From positions 1 through 64,000 of the forward strand of contig JADKKH010000006.1 of NCBI GenBank assembly GCA_016720585.1: a DNA stretch of 64,000 nt. Reading direction: 5' to 3'. The first letter of the stretch is position 1. Each line of letters begins with the position of its first letter. Below are positions 1-9,500 of the stretch, piece after piece. The DNA comes from Chitinophagaceae bacterium. Lineage in GTDB: Bacteria > Bacteroidota > Bacteroidia > Chitinophagales > Chitinophagaceae. The notes below the pieces were generated by a model that ran no database searches, was not told where the DNA came from, and saw nothing but the letters and a program-made list of their open reading frames with translations. A program made the position numbers and the translations under genes.

Positions 1-316
1 GAAATCCATCTTCAGCAATGCGCCCGGAAAAACTTTAGCTGCCAGCCTGTCAAAGTTTGAATGTCATGATAAACATATCGACATACAGTATTGTATAAAT
101 GGATTGGAAACTTTTGGCTGGAAACCAAGATCTACCTGTATTTCACCCAACGGCGCATACAATGAGGAAAAAGATGTCCGGTTTTTCAGCGATGAGCCTG
201 ATATGTTCTTTCAATTGACCAATGGGCAGTTTGCGATTTTTTTTCCTGAAGATGTGCATGCGCCTATGATTGGTGATGGTGAAATAAAAAAACTGGTGAT
301 CAAAGTGAAAATTTAA
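1..316 (+). CDS. YhcH/YjgK/YiaL family protein, C-terminal part
   Basis: The gene is cut by the window edge. The reading frame is open from base 2 and ends with TAA at 314-316. The visible 104 residues include the family-like stretch HIDIQYCINGLETFGW and, near the end, FFPEDVHAPMIGDG, a cupin-like metal-site region typical of the YhcH/YjgK/YiaL (DUF386) sugar-related beta-barrel proteins. These usually sit in sugar-acid operons and are thought to help sugar or anomer processing, though the reaction is not well defined. A KDPG aldolase gene follows on the same strand. An internal TTG at 104 could be misread as a start, but the homology begins before it. Confidence 0.75.
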   Translation, partial: KSIFSNAPGKTLAASLSKFECHDKHIDIQYCINGLETFGWKPRSTCISPNGAYNEEKDVRFFSDEPDMFFQLTNGQFAIFFPEDVHAPMIGDGEIKKLVIKVKI

Positions 317-319
317 TCA

Positions 320-395
320 GCCACTAAGACACAAAGGCACGAAGTATAGCGTCTTTTAATTTTACTATTCCTTCGGGTCTTGGCGTCTTTGAGGC
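320..395. repeat. Imperfect long hairpin repeat (dispersed Bacteroidota type)
   Basis: Arms of about 25 bases (320-344 and 371-395) are roughly two-thirds complementary. The left arm reads GCCACTAAGACACAAAGGCA then CGAAG. Similar 'actaagacacaaaggcac' repeats are common between genes in environmental Bacteroidota (general knowledge). It fills the gap between the YhcH-like gene and the aldolase gene and could act as a processing or attenuation hairpin. Confidence 0.5.
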
Positions 396-407
396 AAAAA
401 AAATAAC

Positions 408-1070
408 ATGAGTAATATTAAAAAAACAACAGACACAATTATTGCCCAGGGTATGCTGCCCTTATATTTTAACGCTGACGAAACGGTGAGTGTGGAAATT
501 TTAAGAACCGTTTATAGAGCCGGGGTGAAAGCACTCGAATATACTAACCGGGGCGAAGCCGCTCTTGCCAATTTTAAAAAAATGGTGGAGGTACGCAATG
601 CAGAAATGCCCGGTATGTTATTGGGGGTGGGCACAATAAAAAACCTGCAGCAGGCGAATGATTATATGAATGCCGGTGCAGATTTTTTGGTAAGCCCGGG
701 TTTTGTTAAGGAAGTAGCTGATTATGCTGTTAGCAAAGATATTTTCTATGCGCCAGGTTGTATGACGCCTTCCGAAATAATTGCTGCTGAAAATGCAGGG
801 ATAAAGTTTATCAAACTTTTCCCGGGTAATATGCTGGGACCTGAATTTTTAAGTGGTATTAAAGATATCTTTCCAAAACTGTTATTCATGCCCACCGGCG
901 GCGTAGATACAACCAAAGAAAATATTGAAGGCTGGTTTAAAGCAGGTGTTTGTGCAGTGGGTATGGGCAGTAAACTTATCAGTAAAAAATTAATGGAAGC
1001 AAAAGAGTATCATACAATAGAATTGGAAACAAAAAAAGTGTTGGAATTAATTCAAACCATAAAAAAATAA
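408..1070 (+). CDS. eda: 2-dehydro-3-deoxyphosphogluconate/4-hydroxy-2-oxoglutarate aldolase
   Basis: Class I aldolase of 220 residues, the usual family length. It cleaves KDPG to pyruvate and glyceraldehyde 3-phosphate, the last step of hexuronate breakdown, in the cytoplasm. The family hallmarks are visible: the Glu-bearing LEYTNRGE near residue 45, GVGTI near 75, and the Schiff-base lysine in FIKLFPGN (about Lys136), followed by MPTGGV. The ATG is followed by a Lys-rich N-terminus. The transporter gene starts only 6 bases after the stop, so the two are probably co-transcribed. The neighbouring uxuA supports a glucuronate/galacturonate route. Confidence 0.93.
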   Translation: MSNIKKTTDTIIAQGMLPLYFNADETVSVEILRTVYRAGVKALEYTNRGEAALANFKKMVEVRNAEMPGMLLGVGTIKNLQQANDYMNAGADFLVSPGFVKEVADYAVSKDIFYAPGCMTPSEIIAAENAGIKFIKLFPGNMLGPEFLSGIKDIFPKLLFMPTGGVDTTKENIEGWFKAGVCAVGMGSKLISKKLMEAKEYHTIELETKKVLELIQTIKK

Positions 1071-1076
1071 CTGCTC

Positions 1077-2375
1077 ATGACCCAGCAAGCCATAGGGAAA
1101 TACAGGTGGACGATTTGCGCCATGGTATTCTTTGCCACAACAATCAACTACCTCGACCGGGCAGTCATCAGTATTTTGAAATCTCCTTTAACAGAACAGT
1201 TTCACTGGACGGAAACGGATTATGCCAATATTGTTATCGCATTTCAGATATGCTATGCCATTGGTTTTTTAGGGGCCGGCCGTTTAATTGACAAACTGGG
1301 AACAAAAATCGGTTATGCGTTGGCAACCGGTTTGTGGAGCATGGCTGCCATTGCCCATGGTTTTGTTACCAGCACGTTGGGATTTATGGCTGCCCGCGGT
1401 GCCCTGGGGGTAACAGAATCGGGTAATTTCCCGGCAGCCATTAAAACAGTTGCTGAATGGTTTCCTAAGAAGGAGCGGGCCTTTGCAACAGGTATTTTTA
1501 ATTCAGGTGCAAATATTGGTGCCATTATAGCCCCACTCACGGTTCCGGCTATTGCAGAAGCCTGGGGATGGAAATGGGCTTTTATTTTAACAGGTTTAGT
1601 GGGTTTTATCTGGTTGATTTTATGGTTTATCATTTATGAAGTTCCCCGGAAACATAAAAAATTATCATCTGCTGAATTTGATTATATACATAGTGATCCG
1701 GAAGATGAAAAAGATGAACAGGGCGCTGCTAAAAAAATATCCTGGGGTAAATTGTTAACCTATAAACAAACCTGGGCATTTGCAGTAGGGAAATTCTTGA
1801 CCGACCCGGTTTGGTGGTTTTATCTTTTCTGGTTGCCCGATTTTTTAGAAAAACAATATGGTTTATTAGGTACCGCAAAATCGCTGCCCCTTGCATTGGC
1901 TTATACCTTATCAACAATTGGTAGCGTGTTTGGTGGCTGGTTACCCATGTGGTTTATCAAAAAGGGTTGGCCGGTTTTCCGGGCTCGTAAAACATCGATG
2001 TTGTTATTTGCCATAGCCATTTTACCGGTGGTGTTTGCCCAATACCTCGGCAGCATCAATATGTGGTTGGCCGTTATCATGATCGGATTTGCAATGGGTA
2101 TGCACCAGGCATGGAGTTCTAATATTTTTACAACTGTCAGCGACATGTTTCCAAAAAATGCCACGGCTTCTGTAACCGGTATCGGAGGTATGTTTGGTGC
2201 CGTAGGCGGAATTTTAATAGCCCGGGGAGCCGGAAAATTGTTTGATTACTATAAATCCATTGGTGAAAAAGACACAGGTTATTTTATCATGTTTATTATT
2301 TGCGGGTTGGCCTATTTACTGGCCTGGTTAATTATGCATTTCCTGGTACCCAGGATGAAAAAAATTGATTACTGA
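1077..2375 (+). CDS. MFS hexuronate-type transporter
   Basis: Major facilitator protein of 432 residues with about 12 membrane helices. The N-terminal NYLDRAVIS and the loop motif GRLIDKLGTKIGYA are typical of the anion:cation symporter (ExuT/DgoT) branch, which imports hexuronates with protons. A Lys/Glu/Asp-rich stretch near residues 190-215 would be the central cytoplasmic loop. It starts 6 bases after the KDPG aldolase gene and lies upstream of uxuA, so glucuronate or galacturonate is the likely substrate. The exact sugar acid is inferred from context. Confidence 0.88.
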   Translation: MTQQAIGKYRWTICAMVFFATTINYLDRAVISILKSPLTEQFHWTETDYANIVIAFQICYAIGFLGAGRLIDKLGTKIGYALATGLWSMAAIAHGFVTSTLGFMAARGALGVTESGNFPAAIKTVAEWFPKKERAFATGIFNSGANIGAIIAPLTVPAIAEAWGWKWAFILTGLVGFIWLILWFIIYEVPRKHKKLSSAEFDYIHSDPEDEKDEQGAAKKISWGKLLTYKQTWAFAVGKFLTDPVWWFYLFWLPDFLEKQYGLLGTAKSLPLALAYTLSTIGSVFGGWLPMWFIKKGWPVFRARKTSMLLFAIAILPVVFAQYLGSINMWLAVIMIGFAMGMHQAWSSNIFTTVSDMFPKNATASVTGIGGMFGAVGGILIARGAGKLFDYYKSIGEKDTGYFIMFIICGLAYLLAWLIMHFLVPRMKKIDY

Positions 2376-2418
2376 TCGGGTACATAAAGTATAAAAAATT
2401 TTGTACAGGCTAAGTGAT

Positions 2419-2631
2419 ATGATTTATTTATTGAAAAAAATAGGATTGGCTATTATTCCTTTGGCCCTGTATTCTTGCGCCACTACTCATATCAAATCTA
2501 TTGTTCCTACAGACGTACTGGCCTATTGTGATACTCAGGCAAGAAAAACGGTGAATGAAAAGCCAGCTAAAAATTTACTGCCGGTTGTAATTGATAAGAA
2601 CAATAGTTTCTGGAAGCAGGGTTGCGGTTAA
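2419..2631 (+). CDS. Small lipoprotein, possible remnant of a GH88 unsaturated glucuronyl hydrolase
   Basis: A 70-residue ORF with ATG at 2419; an in-frame TTG at 2401 gives an unlikely start. It begins with a lipoprotein signal (LALYSC, Cys about residue 21). The mature part has AYCDTQARKTVNE and a later SFWKQ, which resemble the N-terminal YCDxQ...RT...W pattern of Bacteroidota GH88 hydrolases, but it stops where the DWTSGF(W/F)PG motif would be expected. GH88 enzymes release the unsaturated uronic acids that such clusters metabolise. It may be a truncated relic or an unrelated small lipoprotein. The GH88 link is inference. Confidence 0.45.
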   Translation: MIYLLKKIGLAIIPLALYSCATTHIKSIVPTDVLAYCDTQARKTVNEKPAKNLLPVVIDKNNSFWKQGCG

Positions 2632-2661
2632 AAAAATCTATAAACTAACAGAATATTGAAA

Positions 2662-3837
2662 ATGTTGATGCATCAAACTATGCGGTGGTTCGGGCCTGAT
2701 GATCCGGTGCGTTTATCCGACATACGCCAGGCGGGATGTGAAGGTGTCGTAACAGCTTTACATCATATCCCTGTGGGAGAAGTGTGGACTTTGGAGGAAA
2801 TTAATAGACGTAAACAGGTAATTGAAGATGCGGGTATGACCTGGACGGTGATTGAAAGCCTGCCTGTAAGCGAGGACATAAAGAAACAAAATGGTAATTA
2901 CCGGCAGCATATCGAGAATTATAAAGAAAGTCTTCGGAATGTAGCACAATGCGGATTGGAGGTAGTGACCTATAATTTCATGCCCGTACTGGACTGGATA
3001 AGGACCGATATTTCTTACGCAATGCCTGATGGCAGTAAAGCATTATTTTTTGAGCGTTCAGCTTTTATTGCTTTTGACTTGTTTTTATTAAAGCGACCTG
3101 GTTCAGAAAAAGATTACACATCCGAAGAAATAAAAAATGCTGAATTGCGGCTTAATGCTATGACCCCTGAGGAAAACGGGTCATTATATAGAAATACTTT
3201 ATTGGGATTACCCGGAAGCGAAGAACGGTTTACTGAAAAACAAATCGTAGCTGCGCTGAAAGACTATGAAGATATTGATGCAGCGAAGTTGAAGCAACAT
3301 CTTTTTTATTTTCTGCAGCAAATAGTTCCGGTAGCGGAAGCCTGCGGACTGAAAATGGCGATTCATCCGGATGACCCGCCTTACCCGGTTTTGGGTTTGC
3401 CAAGAATTTTGAGTACTGAGGAAGATGTTGTGGATTTATTAAATGCGGTACCGTCACCTGCCAATGGGTTGTGTTTTTGTACCGGTTCTTTTGGAGTCAG
3501 ACCCGATAATGATTTAGTAAAAATGCTGAAGCGCTTTGGCGAAAATGTTCACTTCCTTCATTTGAGAAATACAAAAAGGGATGATAAGGGAAATTTTTAT
3601 GAGGCTGACCACCTGGCCGGCGATACAGATATGTATGAAATAGTTAAAGAAGTGGTTAAAATAATGAATCGAAGAAATATTTCGATTCCTATGCGGCCAG
3701 ATCATGGTCACCAGATGCTGGATGACTTACATAAAAAAGTCAACCCGGGATATAGTGCCATTGGACGATTGCGGGGATTGGCTGAACTCAGGGGACTGGA
3801 ATTTGGTATTTCTAGATCATTTTCATCAAAAACTTAA
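2662..3837 (+). CDS. uxuA: Mannonate dehydratase
   Basis: About 391 residues from ATG 2662, matching E. coli UxuA (394). It dehydrates D-mannonate to 2-keto-3-deoxygluconate using a divalent metal in a TIM barrel. Diagnostic stretches follow the family end to end: MRWFGPDDPVRLSDIRQAG, GVVTALHHIP, VTYNFMPVLDWIRTD, MAIHPDDPP, CTGSFGVR, HLRNTKRD and MRPDHGHQMLDD. An in-frame TTG at 2656 is less likely as the start. It completes the glucuronate branch, with the aldolase and transporter genes upstream on the same strand. No clear terminator follows. Confidence 0.95.
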   Translation: MLMHQTMRWFGPDDPVRLSDIRQAGCEGVVTALHHIPVGEVWTLEEINRRKQVIEDAGMTWTVIESLPVSEDIKKQNGNYRQHIENYKESLRNVAQCGLEVVTYNFMPVLDWIRTDISYAMPDGSKALFFERSAFIAFDLFLLKRPGSEKDYTSEEIKNAELRLNAMTPEENGSLYRNTLLGLPGSEERFTEKQIVAALKDYEDIDAAKLKQHLFYFLQQIVPVAEACGLKMAIHPDDPPYPVLGLPRILSTEEDVVDLLNAVPSPANGLCFCTGSFGVRPDNDLVKMLKRFGENVHFLHLRNTKRDDKGNFYEADHLAGDTDMYEIVKEVVKIMNRRNISIPMRPDHGHQMLDDLHKKVNPGYSAIGRLRGLAELRGLEFGISRSFSSKT

Positions 3838-4391
3838 ATTAAGTATTATACCAGATATTTTTTGTTGTACTAAAGGAAACAGGTTTTTTGAAAAGTTTGG
3901 TAAAGAGAAATCAACATGCCTGCTAAAAACATTCCTTTCAGGATTTGAAAGGCACATTAGCTACTACACAGTATATTATCGTTACAGTTTAATGCTGAAT
4001 ACATACGATGAAAAGAGTACGGTCAAAATATATCAGCGCACTCCAAAATGTATTAACTGTTCATAATAAATTAAAAACCGGTCCGATTATTAGACTGCTA
4101 CCAGTTATATTTCTTAATATCTTTTGCCTGAGGTAACCCTACGCTGGTACCAGTATAATTTCAACATTGAGCAATAGAAAGAATGCCAATTTAATGGACT
4201 TTCTGATAATTCAGGTATTCCATTAATATTAATCTAAGTGTATCCCTTTAGTAGGGAGGATATTTACTTGGTACAAATATTTATTTGTTTGTGAAACAAC
4301 TTTTTCCTTTCTCATACAATTTGAAATGCAAAACATTTGACTAAACTTTATACTCAATAAATTAGGAAAAGCCGCCTAAAATCCGAATCAT
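3838..4391. other. Intergenic region without a recognisable gene
   Basis: About 550 AT-rich bases between uxuA and the phosphatase gene. The only long frame here mostly overlaps uxuA out of frame and has no protein-like features. A small CCCT/AGGG inverted repeat sits near 4246-4258. No clear TTTG/TAnnTTTG promoter pair was found. Confidence 0.5.
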
Positions 4392-6497
4392 ATGAAATTT
4401 GCTTTACATTCCAAAGCATTTGTTGCAGTACTATTTGCATCCTTATTAGCCTGTTTAGCTTTTTCACAAACTATAACCAGGGGACCCTATCTGCAAATGG
4501 CTACTCAAACAGCTATAACTATACGCTGGAGAACCTCGGCCGGGGAGAATTCCAAAATTGAATTGGGGACAAGTTTTGGCACTTATCCCACCGTAGTAAC
4601 AGATCCTGCAATCACAACAGAACATATAATCAGAGTTACCGGATTAACAGCCGATACCAAATATTATTATCGTATTGGAAATAGTACGAACTTGGTAGTG
4701 GCGGATGCGCAAATGTTTTTTACAACCGTTCCGCCGGGTAATACAACCCGTAAAATACGTATTGCGGCTTTTGGAGATTGTGGAAGGGGTAATGCGACTT
4801 ACCAGGATCAAAATCTTGCGAACTATCAAAATTATTTAGCAACCAATGGTATTGATGCACCGGATGCATGGATATTACTGGGGGATAATGCTTATAACTC
4901 GGGTACTGATTTGGAATACACGAATAATTTCTTTGGTATATATGGAAGTAATATTTTAAAAAATCATAAACTGTTCCCGGCACCGGGGAATCACGACTAT
5001 GGTAATAATGTGGCTAATAAACCGTCCCGTGTCATGCCCTATTATAATAATTTTTCAATGCCACAGTTGGCGGAATGCGGGGGTGTTGCGTCTAATAAGC
5101 CCAATTACTACTCATATGATATTGGTAATATTCATTTTCTTTCCCTGGACTCCTGGGGTACTGAAACCACTGATGCTAATAAAGACATGGGTTTCAACGG
5201 TAACAGTAACTTAAAAACATGGATCAATAATGACCTTGCCGCCAATACTAAAAAATGGATAATAGCTTACTGGCATCATCCCCCTTATACAAAGGCCAGT
5301 CATAATTCCGACAGTGAAGCGGAACTGGTTGCTATTCGCCAGAATTTTATCACCTACCTGGAAGCCCGGGGTGTTGATATGATTATCTGTGGTCATAGTC
5401 ATGGGTATGAGCGAAGCTATTTGCTGCGAAACTTTACCGGGGGCTGGACCTCATTTGTTCCTGCAAATGCGGTAAGTATGTCCAGTGCTAAATATGATGG
5501 TTCCGCATCCTCCTGCCCCTATATCTATAATACATCACCAGCCAACCATGGTACTGTATATGTAGTAGCGGGCTCTGCCGGGGCCAGCGGCGGTATCCAG
5601 ACTAATTTTGGCGCCTATGAAATGCCATTTTCAGTAAACAATGCCGGGATATTTTATTTTGAAGTTGAAGGCAACAGGCTTGATGCTAAAATGCTTCGAA
5701 GTGATGGAACTGTGTTTGACAGGTTCACCATCATGAAGGATATAAATACTACTACTAACTATACCATTATAAACGGCAGTTCACTTGACTTAACAGCCTC
5801 CTGGCCCCAAACGGGTAATTATACCTGGACTAATACCACAGGAACATCCCGTACGGTCAGCGTTACACCTCCTGATAATGCAACCACCCTCTATACGGTA
5901 GCTGATGGTTTAGGTTGTGTTCTTGACCAGTTTAATGTAAATACCAGTGCCACTCTGGCCGTTTCATTGTTAATGTTTGAAGCAAGACTTAATAATAAAA
6001 AAGTTGATATCAACTGGTCTACGGTCAATGAACACAATAATAAATATTTCACTATTGAAAGATCTGCCAATGGAAGGGATTTCAGCGTATTGGGAACGGC
6101 AAATAGTGCTGGCAATTCTTCTTCCATTCAGCAATATTCTCTGATGGATCATAGCCCCTTACCTGGCACCAGTTATTACCGCTTATCGCAGACCAATCTT
6201 GACGATCATATAGCGTATTTACGGGTAAAACAGGTAATAAATATTAAAGGGAATGATTTTGAGGTGAAAGCGATTACTCCCGGAAATGGACTATTGTCAG
6301 TGCAGATAAATTCTTCTGGCCAGAGTATCTATCAATTACGTATTTATGATTTGCAGGGCAGGGAGCGAAGAAATGAAATGCTGAGTTGCCATTTAGGGGT
6401 CTGCAAAAAAGAATTTACCCTGGAAGCGGGGATGTATATATATGAAGTAATTAATAATAAAAGCGAAAAAATTTCTCAAAAAATTTTGATCAATTAG
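4392..6497 (+). CDS. Secreted purple acid phosphatase-like metallophosphoesterase with T9SS sorting domain
   Basis: A 701-residue exported enzyme. A signal peptide (about residues 1-26, ending AFSQ) is followed by a fibronectin-III-like purple acid phosphatase N-terminal domain (30-115). The metallophosphoesterase domain shows the metal-ligand blocks FGDCG (about 126), GDNAYNSG (163), PGNHDYG (197), WHHPPYT (293) and GHSHGYER (333). The last 65 residues, with YDLQGRERRNE and a Gly-Met-Tyr strand, look like a T9SS type A sorting domain, so the protein should be exported and released or anchored at the surface. Likely role: phosphate release from organic phosphoesters outside the cell. The 1452-residue protein gene follows after 43 bases and may be co-transcribed. 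Confidence 0.85.
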   Translation: MKFALHSKAFVAVLFASLLACLAFSQTITRGPYLQMATQTAITIRWRTSAGENSKIELGTSFGTYPTVVTDPAITTEHIIRVTGLTADTKYYYRIGNSTNLVVADAQMFFTTVPPGNTTRKIRIAAFGDCGRGNATYQDQNLANYQNYLATNGIDAPDAWILLGDNAYNSGTDLEYTNNFFGIYGSNILKNHKLFPAPGNHDYGNNVANKPSRVMPYYNNFSMPQLAECGGVASNKPNYYSYDIGNIHFLSLDSWGTETTDANKDMGFNGNSNLKTWINNDLAANTKKWIIAYWHHPPYTKASHNSDSEAELVAIRQNFITYLEARGVDMIICGHSHGYERSYLLRNFTGGWTSFVPANAVSMSSAKYDGSASSCPYIYNTSPANHGTVYVVAGSAGASGGIQTNFGAYEMPFSVNNAGIFYFEVEGNRLDAKMLRSDGTVFDRFTIMKDINTTTNYTIINGSSLDLTASWPQTGNYTWTNTTGTSRTVSVTPPDNATTLYTVADGLGCVLDQFNVNTSATLAVSLLMFEARLNNKKVDINWSTVNEHNNKYFTIERSANGRDFSVLGTANSAGNSSSIQQYSLMDHSPLPGTSYYRLSQTNLDDHIAYLRVKQVINIKGNDFEVKAITPGNGLLSVQINSSGQSIYQLRIYDLQGRERRNEMLSCHLGVCKKEFTLEAGMYIYEVINNKSEKISQKILIN

Positions 6498-6540
6498 CAG
6501 GGGTAAACCCTACTGGTTAATCAATACCCAATCCGTATCC

Positions 6541-9500
6541 GTGAAACTAAAATTTTATATATGTTTCTTTTTGCTGGGAGCTGGTTTCAATATATCTGCC
6601 CAGGTGATACGCCCTTTTGCCGTCCGGTATTACAATCCTTCGGTACGGGGAAATATCGTTTATGTTTCCAATAGCATCATATCAACGGCCGGCATCGGTT
6701 CGGGTAGCCCGGGTACCGGGGAGGTTCCTCCTGCAGGTACAACCAAAGACAATGCCGGTGCTGCTATCAATATAGATGTGGATGGTGCCGGAACAGCGCC
6801 AACAACGCTGATTGCTTATGGTTCTCAATGGTATTTTCATGATACTGTTACTACGGCTGTTATAGGAACAGGCCGATTGAATAACTGGAATCAAACCTCT
6901 TATAATGATACCTGGTGGCGGCAGGGGAATGCCGTAATTTATTATAATGATGCCGGAACAACACTGGCAAATAACCCGGGTAATGCAACTTATCCGACTA
7001 CCTATTTCAGAAAGACAATAAATATTCCATCTGTTTCTGCATATTCAGATTTTACGATCAACCTGAGAAGAGATGATGGCGCCATTGTTTATGTAAACGG
7101 TGTCAAAGTTTTTGCCGATGTTTTTTTTGCATCACCCACCACGTATCTGACACCTGCTGTTCCTGCTACTAATATAGAAGGAGCAAATGAATATAAAATT
7201 ATCCAGATTCCGGCCTCAAAATTTGTATCCGGTAACAATACGATAGCGGTGGAAGTGCATAATCAAACCAATACCTCGACATCGAATATCAGGGATATGT
7301 TATTCGATTTTGAATTGTTAGGAAATTATCTCAACACAACTTTTAATTCTTCAACAGCTGACCTAAACCTCCCGTCCTGTTCACAAATTTTATGGGCAGG
7401 ACTTTACTGGGGCGCGGACCAGGGCACTTATGGTACAGACAGCTCATGGATTACAGGAGATGCCGATAAAACCATTAAATTTAAAATACCCGGCGGCAGT
7501 TACCAGGTTCTTACTTCCCAGCAATCCAATCAACATAGCCTTGGCTGGTCAACTGCAGGATTTAACCATACCGGCTATTTATGTTTTGCAGATATAACTT
7601 CTTTGCTGAATACGACCAATCCAAACGGTACTTATTCAGGGGCCAATGTTCTTGGTCCGATTGGGATCGTAAACGGTTGCGGCGGATGGACTATAGCTAT
7701 TGCTTATGCCAATTCATCTTTACAACTTCGAAATCTAACTGTGTTTGATGGTGCTGTAATTATCAACCTGGGTGATCCGGCGGTTGATGTACCAATTTCA
7801 GGCTTCCTGACGCCCCCTTCCGGTGCGGTAAGTTGTGAATTAGGCGCCGTTGTTTATGATGGCGACAGGAGCAGCACTGATTCATTTGCATTTAAACAAA
7901 ATGGGGCGGCCAGTTTTTATAACCTGGCTACTACTACTATTCCATTAAATGGAAATAATGATGCCTGGAACAGTAAAATATCTTATAAAGGTTCTGTTGT
8001 AACAACCCGGAACCCGGCTTTCCAAAATACGCTGGGATACGATGCACCCATATTTGATTTGCCTAATACCAGCAACCTGCAACTGTCAAATAATCAAACT
8101 GCAGCTAACATCAGGTTTGCATCACCCAGTGAAAACTATTTTGTTCATGTATTATCTACTTCTATTTCTCAGTATAACCCAACCTATTCTTTTGATAAAA
8201 CAGCCACCGACATCAACGGGGGTTCGCTCCTGCCGGGCGATAGTTTACGTTACCAGATAAATTTCACTAACCTGGGAAATGATTCCAGCATTAATTCAAC
8301 AATTCTTGATAATATCCCTGCTGGTACAACATTTATTCCGGGCAGTATTAAAATATCGGCGATAACCAAAACGGATGCCACAGGTGATGACCAGGCAGAT
8401 TATGATTTTACAAATAACCGGGTGGTCTTCCGGGTAGGGTTAGGCGCCGATGCCTCCACGGGTGGCAGGATAGGAATTGGAGTAAGTGGTAATGTACAAT
8501 TTGATGTTGTTGTTGGTTCTTCCTGTACGTTGATAGGATGTACTGTCTCTATTAGAAATAGTGCGCGAATCAATTATACCGGCAAAACTTCCGGATCCGT
8601 ATTATTCGATTCAAGCGGCGTCAATAGTTCAGGTTGTATCACACCCGGACCGGTAGTTAATGTTGTTGCAGGGACATGCTATACTCCGGGAGATACTTTA
8701 GTAACAAATAATTGCCCGGCAACCAGTGTTTTATTACCCTGGAGAAAATATGGAGGATACACATTTTATTCCGGGATGCCTTTTATTCCTGGAAATATTT
8801 ATGATCCTTATATTCCCATTACCGTATCACATACTTACTGGGCTTATTTCGATAGCGGTGTCGGTTGTTCGGATACCATAAAAATCAATGTATTTATTGT
8901 GGGCTGTCCCGATATTGACGATGATAATGATGGCTTACCGGATTATGTCGAATTAAATGATCCTGTAGCCTTACAGGATGCAGATAGTGACGGGATACTT
9001 AACTGGAACGATAATACTTATGCCGGATTTGTTGATAATAACAGTGACGGATTCAATGATAATTTTGACCCCAGTGCTGATTCGGATAACGATGGCATAC
9101 CTAACTTTTATGATATTAATTTCCCGGGTTATGTTGACAGCAATAATGACGGAGTAAATGATAATTTGGACAAGGACCTGGATGGTATTCCGAATCATCT
9201 TGACCTGGATAGTGATAATGATGGCATTCCGGATACAGTAGAAAGCTTTGGTGTAGATGCCAATGGTGATGGCTGTATTGATAATTACACAGATACAGAT
9301 AATGATGGGTTTTCACAGAATGTAGATTTTAATAATACAGGGGTTGCTAATTCCGGAGTAGGATTGGGCGCAGTAGATACCGATGGAGATGGTATTGCCA
9401 ACTATTTAGATTTGGATAGCGATAATGATGGGATACCCGATATTATAGAAGTATTTGGAACAGATGCATCTAATAGTGCTAAGGTGAGTGTTTTTACAGA

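Noticed and set aside
3704..4066. 120-codon plus-strand ORF overlapping the end of uxuA
   Set aside because: Out of frame with uxuA over its first 130 bases, no protein-like features, and uxuA is certain.
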